This document shows, one piece after another, positions 12,244 through 23,779 of a stretch of 64,000 nt of DNA. Position 1 is the first letter of the stretch, and every line of letters begins with the position of its first letter. Where the stretch lies: NCBI GenBank assembly GCA_037954665.1, contig JBBMOL010000065.1:1798001-1862000 (forward strand), read 5' to 3'. The position numbers and the translations under genes were made by a program. This DNA is from Laguncularia racemosa. Its lineage: Eukaryota > Streptophyta > Magnoliopsida > Myrtales > Combretaceae. The notes below the pieces were generated by a model. That model did not search any database. It was not told the DNA's origin and worked only from the letters and a program-made list of their open reading frames with translations.

Positions 12244-13031
12244 TGATGAGATCCATGATGAGAGCCAAGCCGGAAGAAGAAATGTGGATCCTCTTGAAGT
12301 GCCGCCTGGATCGATGACAAGAAATCAAGCGAAACGATTCAAGGAAGCACTTAACAGGTTGATAAAGGTTGTCGATGAAGCCGGAAAGGATTGGGGCAAT
12401 TATGAAGTTGGAACGGATTGGAACAACCATGGGAAGACCCTTGCTTTTATACAAGTCACACTGGACACAGGTTGAAGAGGGCGTGTATTTTCAAGGCACG
12501 ACCGTGTAGGAATTCCAAGATTGCACAGAAAGATACACGGCCAAAGTACACGGGCGTGTATGTTGCCAGAAGTTGCACAGAAAAGTATACGGCCAAAGTA
12601 CACGGTCGTGTATACAGCCGTGTATCCCCTGCTGGCCAGCTTGTTCTGTTTTCGCGTTTTTACGCCACTTATCTAAACTACGTCGTTTTGGACTTGTTTT
12701 ACACGAATTGTAACCCTAGTATAAAAGCTCCTAGGGTTTAGAACAATGAAGGATATATACATCTTTGAACATTAAACACTTTTGAGAGGCACCTCTCTTG
12801 GTTCTTCAAGAACTAAATCGAACTTATCGGATTGATTTCCGTGGCGTTCATCCCGACTTATCAATCGGTCTTTCATCCCGATTGTGGCGTCTTTGTTTTT
12901 ATACCAAGGTTCTTCTCTCGCTTATAGACAACGGGTCGCGGTTTCCACTTTAGGTGTTTGGTCGTCTTAGGCAACAAATTTCCGAACGTATTGGTATTGG
13001 GTTTCGTCACGGGTTGGCGTGGTTCGTATCA
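12244..13031 (+). repeat. 5' LTR of the CRM-like element
   Basis: 788 bp, starting TGATGAGATCC and ending TTCGTATCA. It matches 16661-17487 along its length with scattered substitutions. It is about 39 bp shorter because the 3' LTR carries an additional copy of an internal unit containing ACACGGCCAAAGTACAC and TTGCCAGAAGTTGCACAG. The TATAAAAG box in the shared stretch near 12719-12726 could be the LTR core promoter. Confidence 0.92.
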
Positions 13032-13034
13032 GTT

Positions 13035-13047
13035 TGGTATCAGAGCT
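13035..13047 (+). promoter_or_regulatory. Primer-binding site, initiator Met-tRNA
   Basis: TGGTATCAGAGCT lies three bases after the 5' LTR. It is the usual plant LTR-element PBS, complementary to the 3' end of initiator tRNA-Met, with one mismatch at its last base. Confidence 0.9.
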
Positions 13048-13539
13048 TAGGTTTGTCAAAACATCAAGTTCAGTTGAGGAAGGTAATATCAAAAACCCTA
13101 ACTCCAATCGTTCATATCAATTATCTTATTCAATTTCGTAGTATTGATTGTCTTTTGATAGTGTAATATCGCCTAGGAGATTGTTAAAAAAAAAAAAAGA
13201 GTAAAAATCACGACAAAAAAAAAGAAGAGAAAAGAAAAGAAAAGAAAAACGTGATCAAAAGCAAAATAGAGACACAAAAAAAAAATTCGAATAAAAAAAA
13301 TAGAGGAAAATTTACGAACCCTAGAGTTGTTTTGAATTCTACGGAAGGAAATTGGTGTAGTTCGGGTTAGTTCCAAGGGAATTGAGAAGAGGAAATTGGC
13401 AAGTTGATATCATCATTATTTGTGAGAATACACGAGTGACTGTGTGATATCGTCATTTGAGCGAAACACGTAAAGGAGTGTATTGTGAGGTTTAATTATA
13501 TATATATTTGTGTTAGTGCTAATCTTTTCTGCAGGGACT

Positions 13540-15398
13540 ATGTCGAGACAACATTCTCCTGAAGGTGAGAGGGGAAGGTTTGATGCTAGGTTAGTAATTG
13601 AGGCGTTGAGGGGAGAAATGAAGAGGATGTTCCAAGAAGGAATGGAACAAATTCATGAGACGGTGGAGCAAAGACTAGAGCAATCCACAAACGTATTCCA
13701 AGGGCGTAAGAGGGAGAGTCGTTCTAGGAGAGTACTAAGGGGTGGAGATGAAATGTCGGATGATGATTTTGATGAGCCTTCTGTCGGGAGTTATAGAGGA
13801 TATAGTGGTCGGAATAGAGGAACTAGGGATTGGGAAGATAGAGGAGATAGGAATAGAGAGGATGATCAATTGAGTACATAAAGATGAAGATTCCTCCTTT
13901 CCAAGGGAAGAATGATCCCGAGGCGTACTTAGAGTGGGAGAAAAAGGTGGAGATGGTATTTGATTGTCACAACTATAGTGGGAGAAAGAAGGTAAAACTT
14001 GCTGCCATTGAATTTTCGGATTATGCTATAGTGTGGTGGGATCAACTAATGTTTTATAGGAGAAGGAGTGGCGAGCCACCTATTGAGTCTTGGGAAGAGA
14101 TGAAAAGAGTGATGAAGAAGCGGTTTGTACCTGCGTATTACTATCGTGAATTGCACAACAAGTTGCAAACTCTTAGGCAGGGAAGCCGGAGTGTAGATGA
14201 GTATTTCAAGGAGATGGAAGTCACTATGATTAGGGCGAATGTAGAGGAGGATAGAGAGGCTACAATGGCTAGATTTCTTGCGGGGTTGAATAGAGAAATC
14301 TAAAATGTTGTTGAATTGCAGCATTATGTAGAATTGGAGGATATGGTCCACATGGCTATAAAAGTTGAGAACCAGCACAAGAGGAGAGGTAGTAGTAATG
14401 CACGGTTGCAACAGGGTAATGGTTCATCCACTTGGAAGAATAATCAATGGAAGAAGGAAGAAAAGCCTGTACCAACCAAACCAAAAGGGGAGTTGAGGCA
14501 AGCGGGTTCTACTCCTGGTAATCAAGGTAACCCTGAATCTTCTACTTCTAAAAATCGTGACATTAGATGTTTTAAATGTCAAGGTAGAGGCCATATTGCT
14601 AGTCAATGTCCAAATAGGCGTGTGATGATTTTGCGTGATGATGGAGAGTATGAGACTGAGGGGGATAGTGAAGAAGAGGATATGCCTCCATTAGAGGATG
14701 CTAGTGATGATGAGGAGCCTGTAATGGGAAGGCTAGTGGCAGTAGTGAAGAGAGCTTTGAATGTGCAGGTGAAGGAAGAAGAGGAGGTGCAAAGGGAGAA
14801 TATATTTCATACTAGATGTTATCTAGGAGATCACATTTTTAGTTTGATTATTGATAGGGGAAGTTGCACCAATGTAGTGAGTAATTTTATTGTTGAGAGG
14901 CTGGGGCTCAAAACTGTTAGACACCCTAGTCCATATAAATTGCAGTGGTTGAATGATAGTGGTGAGACTAAGGTGAGTAAGCAAGCCTTGATTGGGTTTC
15001 GCATTGGTAGGTATGAGGATGAGGTGTTATGTGATGTAGTGCCAATGCAAGCATGTCATGTGTTGTTAGGGAGGCTATGGCAATTTGATAGGAAGGTTGT
15101 GCATGATGGCTTTTCTAACAAGTATACGCTTGTTCACCAAGGGAAGAGCTTTAATCTTAAACTGTTAACACCTAAGCAGGTGTATGAGGACCAGTTGCAG
15201 CTACAACAGTCGTTTACAAAACACAAGGTGAGTGAAAAGCAGAGTGAGAGTGAGAGAGCAAAAGACAATGAGAAGAAAAAGGAATATAAAAGTCAGGATC
15301 AAAAGGAAAAGGAGAGGAAGGCTGGAAAGAGTGTGAGAGGCCAGGTTGAAGGGGGATCAACTTTGGTGGTGAGTGAAAAGGAGAGGGCAGCCTTGTAA
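13540..15398 (+). pseudogene. gag-protease of the CRM-like element, broken
   Basis: Starts with MSRQHSPEGERGRF at 13540. A 2-nt insertion causes a stop at 13879-13881, and the frame resumes at 13884 with KIPPFQGKNDPEAYLEWEKK, the retrotransposon gag capsid region. Another nonsense codon falls at 14301-14303. A CX2CX4HX4C zinc knuckle, CFKCQGRGHIASQC, follows near 14568. An aspartic protease region follows near 14835-15110 with SLIIDRGSCTNVVS and HVLLGRLWQFDR. The residue after the catalytic Asp is Arg rather than the usual Gly or Thr. The segment ends at a stop at 15396-15398. Capsid and nucleocapsid domains are well preserved, so decay is recent or mild. Confidence 0.9.
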
Positions 15399-15410
15399 AA
15401 GGAGAGTTGT

Positions 15411-16838
15411 GTGGCAAGAGCGAGTGTAGTAAGGAGAGCGTTAGTGATGAGGCAACCTATGTTGTTACTGGTTTTTAAAGAAACATGTTTGACTACTAAC
15501 GAATTATCCAACTCTTTGCCTAGTGTGGTTGTGTCTCTTGTGCAGGACTTTGAAAATGTCTTTCCGAAGGAACTCCAAAGGCAGGTCGATGAATTAATGG
15601 AGAAGGGATACATGAGAGAAGGCATGAGTCTATGTGCAGTGCCTGTGATTTTGGTGCATAAGAAGGATGGGACAGGGAGACTGTGTGTTGACTGCAGTGC
15701 CATCAACAACATTACGGTAAAGTATCGTCATCCTATTCCTTGCTTAGATGACTTCTTAGATTGGTTATATGAGTATAGTGTCATTCCTCATGAGCCTTGG
15801 ATAGATATGTCCATAGATTTTATGTTAGGATTATCTAGGCCTAGGCATGGTCAAGATTCTATTTTTGTGATTGTGGATAGGATTTCTAAAATGGTTCATT
15901 TCATTCCTTGTCATAAAACTGATGATGCTATACACATTGTTGATTTGTTCTTTAGAAAGGTAGTGCGTCCGCATGGTATACCTAGTAGCATTGTTAGTGA
16001 TCGGCATGTAAAGATTTTGAGTCATTGTTGGAGAGTATTGTGGAAAAAGTGGGGAACTAAACTAATGTTTTCAACTATTTGTCACCCACAAACTGATGGG
16101 CAAATTGAGGTAGTTAACAGGACTTTAATTCAATTGTTAGGGGCAATCATAGAGAAAAACATTAGGACTTGGAAGGATTGCCTACCATTTGTGGAGTTTG
16201 CATATAATAGGGCTTTACAATGCACTACTCATTGTTCACCATTTGAGATTGTGTATGATTTTAACCCATTGGTTCCTAATTATTTATTGCCATTGCAACT
16301 TAACAAGTTTGTGAGTTTTGATGCTGATTTTAAGACAGATTTCGTGAGAAGGCTAAATATTGAGCGAAGAGCGGAGCAGTATGTGAAACAAGCCAACAAG
16401 GGTTGTCGACAAGCTGTTTTTGAACCTGGAGATTGGGTTTGGGTTCATATGCATAAAGAGTGAATTCTCGTACAGTGTAGATCTAAAATACTTCCTAGAG
16501 GCGATGGACCAATTCAAAGTCTTGAGCGCATCAATGATAATGCATACAAGAAAGATCTACCAGGTGAGTATCCAGTAAGTGTCACATTTTATGTTACTGA
16601 TCTGAGTCCATTTGATGCAGGCAATGATTTGAGGACAAATCCTTTTCAAGAGGAGGGGAATGATGAGATCCATGATGAGAGCCAAGCTGGAAGAAGAAAT
16701 GTGGATCCTCTTGAAGTGTCGCTTGGACCGATCACAAGAAATCAAGCGAAACGATTCAAGGAAGCACTTAACGGGTTGATAAAGGTTGTCGATGAAGCCG
16801 GAAAGGATTGGAGCAATCATGAAGTTGGAACGGATTAG
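15411..16838 (+). pseudogene. pol of the CRM-like element: RT stub fused to integrase, CR-like tail
   Basis: The frame, continuous with gag, opens with the linker ending DFENVFPKEL and jumps to QRQVDELMEKGY, so the usual segment in between is missing. RT fingers follow (CAVPVILVHKKDGTGRLCVDC, YRHPIPCLDD), and after FLDW it jumps directly to integrase at LYEYSVIPHEPW. The integrase triad is visible as SIDF, VSDRH and DGQIEVVN. The first stop is TGA at 16461-16463. Beyond it the frame continues through RGDGPIQSLERINDNAY and DLRTNPFQEEGND and into the 3' LTR, ending at 16838 after a GPITRNQAKRF tail. RT active site, RNase H and integrase zinc finger are absent. Confidence 0.9.
16649..16660 (+). 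promoter_or_regulatory. Polypurine tract
   Basis: AGAGGAGGGGAA directly precedes the 3' LTR start TGATGAG and is the plus-strand primer site of the element. Confidence 0.88.
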
Positions 16839-17487
16839 AACAACTATGGGAAGACCCTTGCTTTTATACAAGTCACACTGGACACGGGTTGAAGAGGGCG
16901 TGTATTTTCAAGGCACGGCCGTGTAGGAATTCCAAGATTGCACAGAAAGATACACGGCCAAAGTACACAGGCGTGTATGTTGCCAGAAGTTGCACAGAAA
17001 GATACACGGCCAAAGTACACGGGCGTGTATGTTGCCAGAAGTTGCACAGAAAAGTACACGGTCGTGTATACGGCCGTGTATCCCCTGCCGGCCAGCTTGT
17101 TCTGTTTTCGCGTTTTTACGCCACTTATCTAAACTACGTCGTTTTGGACTTGTTTTACACGAATTGTAACCCCAGTATAAAAGCTCCTAGGGTTTAGAAC
17201 AATGAAGGATATATACATCTTTGAACATTAAACACTTTTGAGAGGCACCTCTCTTGGTTCTTCAAGAACTAAATCAAACTTATCGGATTGATTTCCGTGG
17301 CGTTCATCCCGACTTATCAATCGGTCTTTCATCCCGATTGTGGCGTCTTCGTTTTTATACCAAGGTTCTTCTCTCGCTTATAGACAACGGGTCGCGGTTT
17401 CCACTTTAGGTGTTTGGGCGTCTTAGGCAACGAATTTTCGAACGTATTGGTATTGGGTTTCGTCACGGGTTGGCGTGGTTCGTATCA
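16661..17487 (+). repeat. 3' LTR of the CRM-like element
   Basis: 827 bp, from TGATGAGATCC to TTCGTATCA, followed by TSD ATAAA. The first 178 bp are also protein-coding for the pol C-terminus. The middle holds tandem units with ACACGGCC...CGTGTAT inverted motifs (about 16905-17085), one unit more than in the 5' LTR. Confidence 0.92.
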
Positions 17488-17492
17488 ATAAA

Positions 17493-18150
17493 TAAATTAG
17501 GTAATGACTTGAGCACTAATGGTGGCTTCGGAATCCCCAACTCAAGGTCAAGGGGGGCGTAAACCCTAGACTTTACGTCGGTTACAGGAAGACCACATGA
17601 GATACTGTATTCATATGGTCGCTCATGCATAGCATATGTTTGATAACTTGAATTGTAATTTGTTTATGTGTACGTAGCATTGAAAGTGTTACCATCCCAT
17701 TCACTGAGCCATAGTGTGCTCACCCCTCACAGATTCTTTTGCAGGTAGCGATTACGAAAGTGCGAGATGGGATAAGATATGAAATGCTGAGAATTTTGGA
17801 AGACCAAAACAACAAAGTAAAATTTGTGAAGGATGGATTTACTTAGATAAAATGTTAGGACCCCCATGTGAATAGAATTTCAAATTAAGAAACCTAGGGT
17901 TTATCCTATTTTACTGATTGGTAGGGGATACCGATTCTCTGCGATCATGGTTGATCGTAGGGTACGGGATGCATAGTTGTATTTTATTATCTAATTATAT
18001 GTACTATGATTAGTTGTAAATGCAATTATTTATTTAGAGTCTTACGATTTTTGAAACGTAAGACGATCATCATGTAACGGGTGCACACGTGCCATGATGG
18101 TTTTGGTGGAGACTTCTAAGCCCCCTTTCGGGGCATGATAGTGTTTAGAG
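17493..18150. other. Right flank of the host sequence of the CRM-like insertion
   Basis: Continuation of 10401-12238 beyond the insertion. It contains a GC-balanced, LTR-like or leader-like stretch (17560-17830) and a hairpin-like CTTACGATTTTTGAAACGTAAG around 18041-18062. No protein recognised. Confidence 0.4.
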
Positions 18151-18912
18151 GCTGTATTACCCTTGACTCAACATGGTTGAAACACGACCGTGTTAGGAGG
18201 TCGTATTACCCTTGATTCAACATAGTCGAAACACGACCTTGTTAAGAGGTTGTGTATCTCTCGGTGCAAATTTTTCACTCAATACGGTCTAAACACGACC
18301 ATGTTAGGAGGTCATGTTACCCTTAACTCAACACAGTTGAAACACAATCGTGTTGGTAGGTCGTGTTACCCATGGCAAATTCTATGAACCTCAATTCTTT
18401 TACTTTGAATTCTCCTAAATCCAATCCTCTTTATTCCTATGCTCAATTATGTCTTTAAAACATGTAAATCCATCTAATTTACAAGGATCTTCGCACTTAC
18501 ATCAAAATTACACAAGTCGTATCCTCGAGTTGTTGATTTTTGTTCTCCTATCATTCTTTCTCAAACTTAAGTCCTGATGCGCACACGATACCCATGAGAT
18601 CCAATTCTAATAATATAATTTAAAATTAGCATAAAGATCCTTACCTCGCATACTTGGAAATTGATTCGCTCCTTTTTCCTTTCGTTATCCTAAGGTTTCT
18701 CATAGGGAGCGTCTGTTCTCTACTATTTTACTGTTCATAATGGAAAATTAGGTTTCTTAGGTTTATTTCAGTATTTATATCCTCAGTGTGAAATGTCCAA
18801 ATTGCTCATCGAATCTTATTAAATTCTCATCCTTGTCCTTAACTCTTTGTGATAATATATATATATATATATATATTAAATAAATCAATAAATAAAATTT
18901 TCAAGTATTATA

Positions 18913-18924
18913 TTCTCCTCTTTT
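18913..18924 (-). promoter_or_regulatory. Polypurine tract of the minus-strand Gypsy element
   Basis: On the minus strand AAAAGAGGAGAA directly precedes the LTR start TATAATACTTGA (mutated TG terminus). This fixes the 3' LTR boundary at 18912. Confidence 0.7.
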
Positions 18925-18950
18925 ATAAAAACTTTCGTCCTCAAAAGTAC

Positions 18951-21108
18951 CTAATTCTGGAAGATTTCTAGATACTTCTTCCTCATTTTTGCTTCCAGTT
19001 TCCACGTCGCTTCTCTTTCTATTTGGTTTATCCATTGCACTTTAACATAAGGGATTGTTTTCCGCCTTAGTACCCTTTCTTTTGTGTCTAGAATTTTGAT
19101 TGGCCTTTCCAGTGATGTCAGATTTGGCTGTATATTTAGTGGTTCCAAAGCCACTATCTGATCTGTGTCAGGTATATACTTCCTCAGCATAGATACATGG
19201 AATACATCATGTACCTTGGCCAAATTCGGTGGAAGAGCTACATGTAAGCCATTGTGCTTATTCTTTCCAAGATCTCAAATGGGCCTATATACCTTAGGTT
19301 TAGCTTTACCCTCAACCCAAATTTGATCACTCTCTTTGTTGGAGAAATCCTCAATAATACCTTATCTCCCACTTGAAATTCTAAAAGGTGTCTTCTTTTG
19401 TTTGCATAGCTCTTTTGTTGGGATTTGACCATCTATATTATTTGCCTAATTAGCTTCACTTTATCTACTGCTTCTTGTACTAACTTTGGCCCTATCATCT
19501 GTCTCTCTCCCACTTCATCCCAATATAGTAGGGATCTACACCTTATTCGATAAAAAGCTTTATACGGTGCCATATAGATGATTGTCTAGTAACTGTTATT
19601 ATAGGTAAACTCCACCAGAGGTATATGCTCATTCTAATTTCCTCTAAAATCTAATGCACATGCCCTGAGTAAATCTTCTAATATTTGTATGGTCCTTTCA
19701 GACTGACAATCTGTTTGTGGGTAGAATGCTATAGTGAATTGCAGTTTGGTGCCTAATACTTTGTGTAGGCTATTCTAGAATCTACTTATAAACCTTGTGT
19801 CTCTATTAGAAGTGATTGTCACCGGCACTCAATGCAGTTCGACTATTTCCTATATGTATACTTGAGCCAATTTCTCCAATTTGTATCCTACTTTGATAGG
19901 TATAAAATGAGTAGACTTGGTCAATCTATCCACTATAACCCAAACTGCATCTTGCTTCACCTTGGTATTTAGGAGGGCTGTAATAAAGTTTATTGTCACA
20001 TGCTCCTATTTCCACTCTGGTACTAGAAAAGGCTATAATTCTCCAACTGGTCTCTAGTGTTCTATTCTGATCTGCTGGCATGTGAGGCATTTGGCTACAT
20101 ATTCTACTATTTCTCTCTTCATGTTTCTTCACCAATAATAGCTCTTCATGTCCTTGTATATTTTGGTACTTCCAGGATGTATTGTATAGGCGGAATGATG
20201 TGCTTCTTTCATTATCTCTCTCTTCAATTATGCATCCTTTGGCATACATAGTCTTATTTTGTATCTCAAGGTCCCTTCTGCATCTAAGTTGAATTCTGGT
20301 GCCTTGCCTTGTTCCATTCTATTCTTGATCTCTTGAATGTCCTTATCTTCCATCTAACTAGCTTTAATTCTATCCATTATGGTTGGTTGAATCATTAAGG
20401 TAGCCATTTTTGCTCCTACTTCTTGTGTTAAGACTTTTAGCTCTAATTTGTGTATGTCTTCCAATAACTTCTTTTGTGAGGTGATGAAAGTGGCTATATT
20501 GCCTTGTTTCTGTTTGCTAAGGGTATTTGCCACCACATTGGCTTTTCCTGAGTGGTATTGTATCTCTAGGTGGTAATCTTTGATTAACTCCAACCATCTC
20601 CTCTATCTCATATTCAACTCTTTCTGTGTAAATATGTACTTCAGCCTTTTGTGGTCAGTGAAGATTTTGCACTTTTCTCCATATAAGTAATGTCTCTATA
20701 GCTTCAAAACTAGCACTACAACTGCCAATTTTAAGTCATGAGTTAAGTAGTTCTTTTGCATACAATTTTAATTGTTGAGATACGTAAGTGATTACTTGAC
20801 TACTTTGCATCAATACATACCCCAACTCTTGAATTAAGGCATCACTATACTCCATAAATTCTTCTCCACTCTATAAATTCTTCTCCACTCTTAGGCAAAG
20901 TCAAAACTGGCACCGACACCAGTTTCTCTTTGATTATTTGAAAGTTGGCTTCACATCGATCATCCCATTCGAATTTTACGTTCTTCTTTGTTAATCTGAT
21001 GAGAGGGGTTGCTATTTTAGAAAACCCTTCTATAAATATTTTGTAGTAGCTTGCTAGACCTAGGAAGTTTCTTACCTTTGTAACTGTCTCCAATCTGTGC
21101 CAATTCAA
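18951..21108 (-). pseudogene. Gypsy pol relic: RT end, RNase H, integrase, chromodomain-like tail
   Basis: Minus strand, from right to left. FLGLASYYKIFIEGFSKIA and TPLIRLTKKNVKFEWDD are the RT-RNase H connection (21108-20845). ELIKDYHLEIQYHSGKANVVA is the end of RNase H (20593-20354). Scrambled integrase zinc-finger and core remnants occupy about 20250-19450 with many frame changes. RYIGPFEILERIS is the integrase GPY/F module (19432-19238). HDVFHVSMLRKYIPD and then VQWINQIEREATWKLEAKMRKKY form a chromodomain-like tail (19223-18951). The terminal VQW..R...ATWE..A.M pattern suggests a Tekay/Del-type chromovirus. Decay is heavy. Confidence 0.85.
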
Positions 21109-22401
21109 CCCAGATTATTTCCAAGTACGACTCCATTAGGGACAACGTCACACAAGGATTATTGAGGTGTTCCCTATGGATTTTCCACTATGGACCCCTA
21201 GGCTGAGCCAAGCACATACAACATACAACTTAAACACTTAAACCAATTCATCAATTAAATCAAGTTCCATACATTGACTAACTTAAACAAGCATAAGTCA
21301 ACATGCAAGTTACACGTATCTTGAATCCTAGCCTTAAGCACTTCTAGTCTTGGACTTAAGCTAAGTTGAAATCTATTTACATCAACAAGCTCTTCTTAGT
21401 ACTTAATCTAAGATCAATATCATTCTCTTACTTCTCTTACCTTATTTATTTAATTTCTCTAGGGCCTTACTAGCTATCTAGGTTGTATGGAAATTAGTTT
21501 AATTTAAAGTTAAATGAATATATAATTACTTTATACTTTATTCAACACGGCCATGTTGGGGACTATGTTGCTTAACACGAGCTGAAGCACAACCATGTTA
21601 AGGGTTATGTATCTTTCAATGTAAAGTTTGGCTTCAACATGGTTTGAACATGATCGTGTTCTTCTTAATTCAACATAATCGAAACACGATCGTGTTAGGA
21701 GGTTGTGTTACCCTTGACTCAACACGGTCGAAACACGACCGCATTAAGAGGCCATGTATCTCTTGATGCAACTTTCACACTCAACATAGTCTAAACACAA
21801 CCGTGTTACCCTTAACTCAATACGGTTGAAATACGACCATGAGGTAGGTCATGCTACTAATGGCAAATTCCACGAACCCTAATTCTTTTACTTTGAATTA
21901 TCCTAAATTTAATCCTCTCTATTTCTAAGCTCGATTATATCTTTAAAACATGTAAATGCATCTAATTTACAAGGATCTTCGCACTTACATCAAAATTACA
22001 CAAGTCGTATCCTCATGCTATTGATTCCCATTCTCTTATCATTCTTTCTCAAACTTGAGTCCTAATGCGCACACAATACTCATGAGGTCTAATTCCAATA
22101 ACATAATTTAAAATTAGTATGAAGATCCTTACCTTGTGTACTTGGAAATTGATTCGCTTCTTTTTCCTTTCGTCATCCTAGGATTTCTCATAGGGAGCAT
22201 CTGTCCTCTACTATGCTACTATTCACAATGGAAAATTAGGTTTCTTAGGTTTATTTCAGTATTTATATCCTTTGTGTGAAATGTCTAAATTGCCCATCGA
22301 ATTTTATTAAATTTCCATTATTATCCTTAGATCTTTGTGATAACATATATATATATATATATATATTAAATAAATCAATAAATAATTTTTTAGATATTAT
22401 A

Positions 22402-23779
22402 ATTACTACCATATATTCCAAGTTCATTATTTATCACCCACCACATTTGCATAATACATGCTATCATGCCATATCAAGATTTTCTCTTCTCATTGCAAAT
22501 ATACCAAAGCCAATCCATCTCAAAGTAGGTTCAATAGAAAATAGATCAATGCCCGAATACTAACGAGTCTTTGTGAATTAATTTTAGAGAGTCGAGTCAA
22601 CTTGATGAGGTTTGAGAGATGGAGAGCTCGAATCCCTCAATACCAAACGCTTCAAGATAATATTTGCTATCAATACATGGGTTTTAACGGATCATGTACA
22701 TAAAAGGGTTAGTGGGAAGTTTTGGAGATGATGCTAGGATGGTGATAGAGAATAAACAATATACATATATATGTGTGTGTATAGATGTACATGTATCTTT
22801 AATATAAATGTTCTCGTTGTTAAGGCAATTACAAATTCAATATGTAACTTTATCCTTTCTCGAAGTCATATTTCTGTTCACTTGGCTCTCTCATTCTCAT
22901 TCATTGAAAACTCTTACAAACACGAATGGTACGAGAGTGAAGAACATGAAAAAAAAAAAAAAAAACTCACAAGCGATATATTTTTTTTTGGGTAGAAGTT
23001 TACACCACCCATTACATCTATCATATTCATATGAAAATAAAATCTAATGCGAATAGTAAATGCCAATGTACGAAATTCAATTAAGTGTTTCTTTCCTCCA
23101 ACAAATAATATATGGTGGGAAACTACCTTGTCCTTACCTTCCTTTAAATAAAGAAGTACCATGGCAAGGAGCCAAAGACAAGTCAAATCTCACATCTAGT
23201 TTATGCTGCACCATGTGGTGAAAACTAATAACTAAGTACAAGGACACCTTGGGTTAGCTATTGCCCATTGGCCGATAGGAAAGAGTGGATGTAACCATCC
23301 GAAATTGGCATTTTTGTCAAAGGGTTAGATTTGCCAATGGGAGCCTAGAATTGTGGGTCCGACGTTGACACATAGAATTGAAATTATTCATGTGTCATGT
23401 CCAAAGATCACAACATTAATAAGTCAGCCGAGAGTTGTTGACATAGTATGACCCACAGCCCCATGAAGTAAGTAGATTGCCCCATTTCTTAGGGCATCAT
23501 AATATACCCCAAAAAAATTTGAGCCACCACCTCCTCCTTGTATTGATATCGTGTAGTTGTGTTTATTGTGAAAAATGCAATGGGAAAAAGGAATTTGTAA
23601 GAGTTTGTTTAATCATCCTCCACCTTTTAGTTTTTTTTTTTTTTTCTATTTGAAGTTGTTCATCTTTTATCATCATCATCATTATTATTATTATTTTTAT
23701 ATAGTTCTTAATCTTTTACTACTTTTTTAATTTGATTTCTTCCCCATTCAACTTTTTTCATTCAAACTCATGACCTTAC
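22402..23779. other. Intergenic region without recognised gene
   Basis: AT-rich sequence with A and T homopolymers (22948-22965, 22980-22989, 23630-23645) and a (CAT)n/(ATT)n patch near 23670-23695. The short open frames have no recognisable product. Confidence 0.55.

Larger units (their letters stand above)
12244..17487 (+). mobile_element. CRM-like Ty3/Gypsy retrotransposon, complete ends, internally deleted
   Basis: The element is 5244 bp: a 5' LTR (12244-13031), a PBS complementary to initiator Met-tRNA (13035-13047), gag, protease, a remnant of RT, an integrase core, a polypurine tract (16649-16660) and a 3' LTR (16661-17487), flanked by TSD ATAAA. Gag and pol share one frame apart from a 2-nt insertion near 13875 and a few nonsense codons. 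Two in-frame deletions remove the start of the pol linker and everything from the RT fingers to the integrase zinc finger, so there is no YxDD, no RNase H and no HHCC. The pol frame runs into the 3' LTR and encodes GPITRNQAKRFKEALNGLI. This resembles the CR tail of CRM centromeric chromoviruses; clade assignment is inference. Confidence 0.9.
18150..22401 (-). mobile_element. Rearranged Ty3/Gypsy element, minus strand, partial LTRs both sides
   Basis: The right part (21103-22401) and left part (about 18150-18912) are copies of the same LTR, sharing the AACACG hairpin array, the GACGCGCACACGATAC-like region and a terminal (AT)n block. Between them lie minus-strand pol remnants. On the minus strand the order is 5' LTR fragment, then directly the RT connection region at about 21102, RNase H, integrase, a polypurine tract and the 3' LTR fragment. 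The PBS, gag, protease and most of RT are deleted, with the break inside the 5' LTR. The 3' LTR is truncated at its left end against older sequence, so no TSD is available. Confidence 0.85.

Noticed and set aside
12244..13031. Short frames inside the 5' LTR, including a GSMTRNQAKRFKEAL peptide, as independent genes
   Set aside because: The peptide is the LTR copy of the pol C-terminal tail, which is coding only in the 3' LTR context.
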